The notes under the pieces: generated by a model
The model's database searches: none
Told to the model about the DNA's origin: nothing
Seen by the model: only the letters and a program-made list of their open reading frames with translations
Origin: Solanum dulcamara
Taxonomy: Eukaryota; Streptophyta; Magnoliopsida; Solanales; Solanaceae
Assembly: GCF_947179165.1 (NCBI RefSeq)
Contig: NC_077243.1
Coordinates: 29,030,001-29,094,000, forward strand
DNA: 64,000 nucleotides
Reading direction: 5' to 3'
Shown: one piece after another, positions 59,330 to 64,000 of the stretch
Layout of the letters: every line of letters begins with the position of its first letter
How positions within the stretch are numbered: position 1 is the first letter of the stretch
Position numbers and translations under genes: made by a program

Positions 59330-61625
59330 TGTCATGCCCCGAGAGGGTATCCTAGGCGTAGGCAGCACTCAAAGACCATTGCTGGTCTCCAAGCGAACCA
59401 CTTGATCCGATCACACATTCAATCACTCAGTAGAAGACATAAAAATGAATTTAAAAGAAATTCAAGTGGGCTAACCAAATCAACATTTCGAGGAGAATAA
59501 TTTATTTAAAACAGATCTCAAATCAATTCCATATCATAAGGATTGTTTTGAAAACCAAAACATCTACTCGACACCATCATCTATCTGTCTATGAAGCCTC
59601 TAATACTATCCAGAAGGTGTAAATGACAAGTCCATGGCTATCCAAAAGAAATACTCAAAGAAAAGATAACTAATCTAGAGTGCCTCTGGATGCAAGGACG
59701 ACTCACCAAATCTGAGAGTAGAAGTGATCGTCAATGATGCACCTGTTAAGGATCTCTAACGCATGTATCTGCATTATTAAATGATGCAAGCCAAATAGCG
59801 TCAGTACATGAATTGTACGAAGATGTAAAATGGCAGGAAGGAGAAAAAATCAACAACACTTACCTCAAGCTCATCAATTAACTCAAAGGATATGCAAAAA
59901 TTTAGAATTTAGCAAATGTTTCTCAAATCGACTCAACCATCTATAATCTCAATCAAATAATCCTATCATGCAAGATCATATCCTAATTGGGAGTTTCTCT
60001 AACCAACAACTATCACCTATGAGCCGGTGATGTACAACAAAGTGGTGTCGTTGCCACATCCGTCCAATACCTTGCTAGAGTAAAGGACGAATCACTATCA
60101 TTTGATCCACAATCAATCAAAGCCCATCATTTTGGGACTTAAGAGGTTTAACCCACCATCTTACACTGGTGATGTAGTTCATGGGGATTGAGTTATAACT
60201 ACACTCTTACCCAATCGATGCTCAATACTCCTCCCAAGACTCAATATGCTCATAAGACTCAAATCAATCAGTATATACAAGTCAGTCCATCTAGTTGCAT
60301 TGGACTCTAATAAACTCAATAATCACATCTTTTAATTAGACATTCTTTTCAAGACTCATTCATGACCCATCAGAACTCCAAATCAACAATCATTTAGACT
60401 TTTACTATCCAACTCAAATTCGACTCATGCTCATTCAATATTCACCAATCAAACTTTTAGACTCAAACATTATGTAATACATTGAAATTTAATACTCAAA
60501 TAGGGTTCATGTAGGGAGAAACAAAACCATTTATTTTAAGTGCTTAATTCCTGAAAACTATCAATCATGCAAAGTTATGCAAAAATATACTAGGATTTAA
60601 AGAGATCTTTCAAAGATTCATTCGTAGGAGATTTATATCACTTACTACTCAACCAATCATCTACTTAAGGAATATAGAAGAACTTAAACCATGCTTTAGT
60701 TAGCCTTACATGCCTGTAACTCGAAGAACAATCAAAAGTTTGAAAGATGGGAGTGAACGCTTGCACCCTAGCTTTTTTCTGTTCTCCAATACTTGCTCTC
60801 AAATAAACTAAGTGTTAATGACGACTTAGGCACATAGGGTACTATTAAGGGACAAAATAGTCCCAAAACGTCAAGATTTTGATTGGAAAATAGTGTAAAA
60901 AGACCAAATTATCCTTAAGAAAAAATTTGATTTGGGCCTTGCACGGGTCGTTCCTACGACTCGTCAAATCCACTCGTCCTGTCAAACTCTAAAAATTGAG
61001 TTTCTAAATCTCTCCTACGAGTCTTCATCATCACTCGTAGGGATGACTTTACTTTTGGAATTTTTCTAAGTATTTTGGAGGTTCTACGGGTCCTTTTCAC
61101 GAGTCGTAAGAATTCCTACGAGTCGTAATCAAGACTCGTAGAAAAGACCCAAAAGATTGAAATTTTTCTAAGTGTTCAAAGGTTCTACGGGTCATTTCTA
61201 AGACCCGTACAAATATCCATGAGTCGTAATGTTGACCCGTAACTTCTAATGGTCTGACAATCTCTAGTAAAATGATCATAACTTTTTACTCCAAACTCAA
61301 AATGAGGCAAATTTGGTGGCGTTGGAAAGAAGAATCAAAGAACTTTAATTTAGTAGGTATGGGACACCTAATTCGTTATATTCTAGGAGATATGATCTTT
61401 TGAAGTTGACAACCTAATATCTTATATCGAAACTCAATCGGTACGAAAGCTTCCAACTCAACTTTGTGCTAGAGGATTATTGTGACCCTAATTCACTTCA
61501 AATACACTTCAAACACTAAAGAATTAGTCATAACAATTATATTACGAAAGAATTTATTGGATTCGGGCCTATACGCATACAAAGAATGATTCAGATCTTA
61601 GCGTAGAAATTTTTGGGGTGTTACA
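59330..61625 (-). repeat. 5' LTR of element F, 2,296 bp
   Basis: On the minus strand it begins TGTAACACCCC (61625) and ends GGGGCATGACA (59330), followed by the primer-binding site. It contains repeated CTACGAGTCGTAG-like palindromes at 60950-61230. The outer flank is ATTGA (61626-61630), with no partner at 51815-51819. Confidence 0.88.
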
Positions 61626-61850
61626 ATTGATTTTGCTTTTCAATAATTGGAAGGTGAAAATATACGATAACTGAGAGGTTTCTTGAAGATTCCAAGTTTA
61701 ATAAACTATGATTACTAACTTTCCATACCAAAATCAAACCATGCCGAATTAATGGAGTATAGTATTTTTTTAAAAAAATAAAAAATTAAACTACCAAACA
61801 TTTATAGGTTAAATCCCTATTTTGATATACAAAAATATCATAAGACAACA
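61626..61850. other. AT-rich spacer
   Basis: No coding sequence or named repeat seen. Confidence 0.5.
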
Positions 61851-62428
61851 CGTGGCCACTCAACGGTGCTCAAGCCTGGCATACCTTTAAGTGGCATCAA
61901 AAAAGTTTGTTCTTGTTTATCAAAGGCCCAAAGCAATGAAGCAAACTCACTCAGCTGCGAAGCAATAAGTTCGGGGGTATCAGTCGCGGGAACAAATAAA
62001 CCTTGCAAGTAACAGTCCCCTAAGAATCAGAGATTCTCTCTAACAAGAGAAAATGGCTTTAATATGCAGTAATACTCATTATTAAGGGTGAAACTCATGC
62101 AAAACACTACTTAGGGTTAGGTTATAAATATATCCCTTCACTTCACTTGTATTCCATCTGACTTTCATCATTGGAACTCTAGTATTCTCTATTGTAACTC
62201 AAACTCTCAAGCTCTCACTTTTCTGGTGACGTTACAATTATGTCAGAAGAATCTACTAAGATTCACTCTATCTTGATTATTCATTCTTTTCTTGTCCATT
62301 ACTCTTGCTTGTTGCTTTGATTATATTCACTAACAACAAATTTTATTTGGTAATTATAATTTGTATGCTCTTGAACTTCTAAAATAAATTCAATTGTTAT
62401 TCTAAGCCAATGATTTAGGGCTAAACAA
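61850..62428 (+). repeat. LTR of a Tat-like or related Ty3/gypsy element (start uncertain)
   Basis: Has a TATAAATA box at 62123-62130 and ends just before TTTGGAGCGCACCATGGGGA (62429-62448), which resembles the TTTGGCGCCCACCGTGGGG primer-site region of Tat/Ogre-group elements. The left end is a guess. Confidence 0.5.
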
Positions 62429-62533
62429 TTTGGAGCGCACCATGGGGACATGAAAATTGTAGTATTCTTTTGACATGTTGATAACTCTTTGCTAACTTGC
62501 TTTACTATGTTTTACCCAAAAAGTCACTATCAT

Positions 62534-62879
62534 GTCTACAATTGAAAGAAACACTCAGTTGGATGGTAACCAATTCAATAGTGGCATACCCCAAAATAAC
62601 GATGTGCCCCCGAATGGAGAAGATGTGGTACTACCATCCAAATTCAAGGAGCAACATATAAGTAGGCGATCAAAATTGATACAACAGTGATGCATTGACT
62701 CCTATCCATATAGGGGGACAAAACCATCCAGAACAATAGGAGTTGAACTTTCAACAATTTATATGATTAGGAGATTGCGGGGAGTGACCAAGAATATAGT
62801 CCCTAGAGAGAGTCCTAGAGGGAAAAAAGAGGACAAGTTGGTAGCTCTGATTCACCTCGAGATCGGAAACAAGACGTGA
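62534..62879 (+). pseudogene. Truncated gag-like leader of that element
   Basis: The ATG at 62534 opens M-S-T-I-E-R-N-T-Q-L-D-G-N-Q, a polar Asn/Gln-rich N-terminus of the kind seen in gag of such elements. A stop follows at 62688-62690 and the sequence changes character at about 62880. Only the position after an LTR supports this call. Confidence 0.4.
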
Positions 62880-64000
62880 ACCTTGTACTTATCCTATACT
62901 TTTGAGTGGCTATTTTATGCTTGTTGTGTTATCTTGAGAGGTAACTGGAGAGGTTAGCATATTAAATTATCCAAATTCAGTTAGGATATATATCCACTAT
63001 TCAGATGATGAGTGGTTCGAGTTTGATGTGAGCTTAGGATAGAGCGGTTATGTGTGTGTGATTGGATTGGGTATCACGTTGTTACGGTACATGGACACCT
63101 AGGGTCTCCTACAGGTCATGACGAAATGAGCAAGATTAAGACCCTTTAGCATATATGTATACATATGAGAGTGAGACTTATGATTTTGAGAGATGGTTCG
63201 TGATTTCTGATAGCTACAGTGACTATATAAATGTAAGGCCAGGATGAATATGATTTCCATGATTATATTGACTTGTTTGTATGTTGAACAAGTGTTTGAT
63301 GATTTACATTTATTGATGGTTAATTTTAGTGCCTCATGATTTGATATGCTAGTTAAGGTCTAATGTTGTTAAAGAGGGGTACATACTTGGTATCTTATAT
63401 TTGATTCCACTTATAATTGCTAAATGGGGATTGAGCAGTGTATACTTGGTAAGTTAAGGTATTTGACTTTGGACTATTAAAAAGGATAATGAGTTGTATT
63501 TTATGTTTGTTTTCACATTGACGAGCTAATGACTTGCGATGATTTTGATGAAGTGTGACTTATGTGAAAATGTATATCTACTTGTTATATAATTGTGATT
63601 ATATATTTATTACTAATTTAGTCAGACTATGATGTCTACCAGTACATAGTGTTTGTATTGATGCTATTTCTGCAGTTATTTTGAGTGCGGACTGTGATCC
63701 AACGTATTTAGTAGCACTATTTCCATATCTAAGAGTGAGCTACTTTTGATCGAGCTGTAGCAAATCCTTTTATTTATGATGTCTTTCTTTTCGGACATTG
63801 AGACTATTTATTGTTAATTTATTGCTACTCTTAAACTTTTTAGTTAGATATTTTAGCATGATGATTTTGGGATGTAATAGTTTAGACTTCCACTATTTTA
63901 TTTATTTATTGACTTGGAGTTATCTACTGTTGTGCCTTTATATTTTGACTAGAATGGTTTTAAGTCGTATGAGTTAGGATGTAAAGTGTTGGTTCGCCCT
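62880..64000 (+). repeat. Partial Tekay-like long LTR running off the window
   Basis: Non-coding. The GGGATGTAATAGTTTAGACT block at 63870 and the GTGTTGGTTCGCC block at 63986 are characteristic of the late part of Tekay/Del LTRs in Solanaceae (recalled). No second end is visible in the window. Confidence 0.5.

Overview
This is nuclear DNA of a flowering plant, almost certainly Solanaceae. The reasons are intron-split genes, the short element tail ending in TTG repeats that is typical of Solanaceae SINEs and RTE-type LINEs, and LTR retrotransposons of Tekay/Del, other chromovirus and Athila type. I saw no tRNA or rRNA gene and no CRISPR array.

There are only two ordinary host genes, arranged tail to tail. 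The first (+, exons from 1739 to 14391) encodes a 484-residue alpha/beta-hydrolase with a complete Ser-Asp-His triad and a plastid-transit-like N-terminus. Its intron 1 is 9.6 kb because a complete-length but dead L1-type LINE (2314-11023) sits in it in sense orientation, bracketed by a perfect 19-bp target-site duplication. Inside that LINE lies a foldback element with inverted arms of about 1 kb, and next to one arm lies an RTE/SINE-tail insertion with its own 14-bp duplication. The second gene (-, 15920 to 14794) encodes a 319-residue SRC2-like C2-domain protein. The two poly(A) signals lie about 40 bp apart.

From 15.9 to 18.0 kb there are MITEs: a Tourist-like MITE carrying a 929-bp Mutator-like MITE with a 9-bp duplication, then a Stowaway-like MITE.

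From 18.0 to 45.8 kb there is a nest of decayed Ty3/gypsy elements whose order makes sense only if part of it has been inverted. Element A is a chromovirus with 434-bp LTRs. It has its 5' LTR and the first part of gag on + (18.0-19.3 kb), but the rest of gag, pol and its 3' LTR on - (38.8-30.8 kb). Element B (Athila-like, tRNA-Asp primer site) sits in A's gag. B's 3' LTR, env-slot ORF and last pol codons are on - (19.3-26.2 kb), and its 5' LTR, gag and the rest of pol are on + (38.8-45.8 kb). B is cut at the same codons on both sides, by ends of a Tekay-type LTR (C) flanked by GGAAA at 26241 and by its complement TTTCC at 45780. Flipping about 30.26-45.85 kb restores A with B inside it and C inside B. 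A second Tekay-type solo LTR (4,044 bp, duplication CATAC) splits A's integrase.

From 45.8 to 47.85 kb lies an AT-rich block with diverged tandem repeats, a GA-rich tract and a Helitron-like 3' end. From 47.9 to 51.8 kb lies an RTE-type LINE (-) whose 3' end is tandemly duplicated with a 721-bp period. From 51.8 to 61.6 kb lies a Tekay/Del chromovirus F (-) with gag, protease, RT, integrase and chromodomain. Its 3' LTR is replaced by two LTR fragments placed head to tail-reversed. The last 2.4 kb hold a further LTR with a truncated gag and part of another long LTR running off the window.

No retroelement here appears able to encode intact proteins. Exon boundaries, LTR ends and target-site duplications were read by eye; percent identities and ages were not computed.
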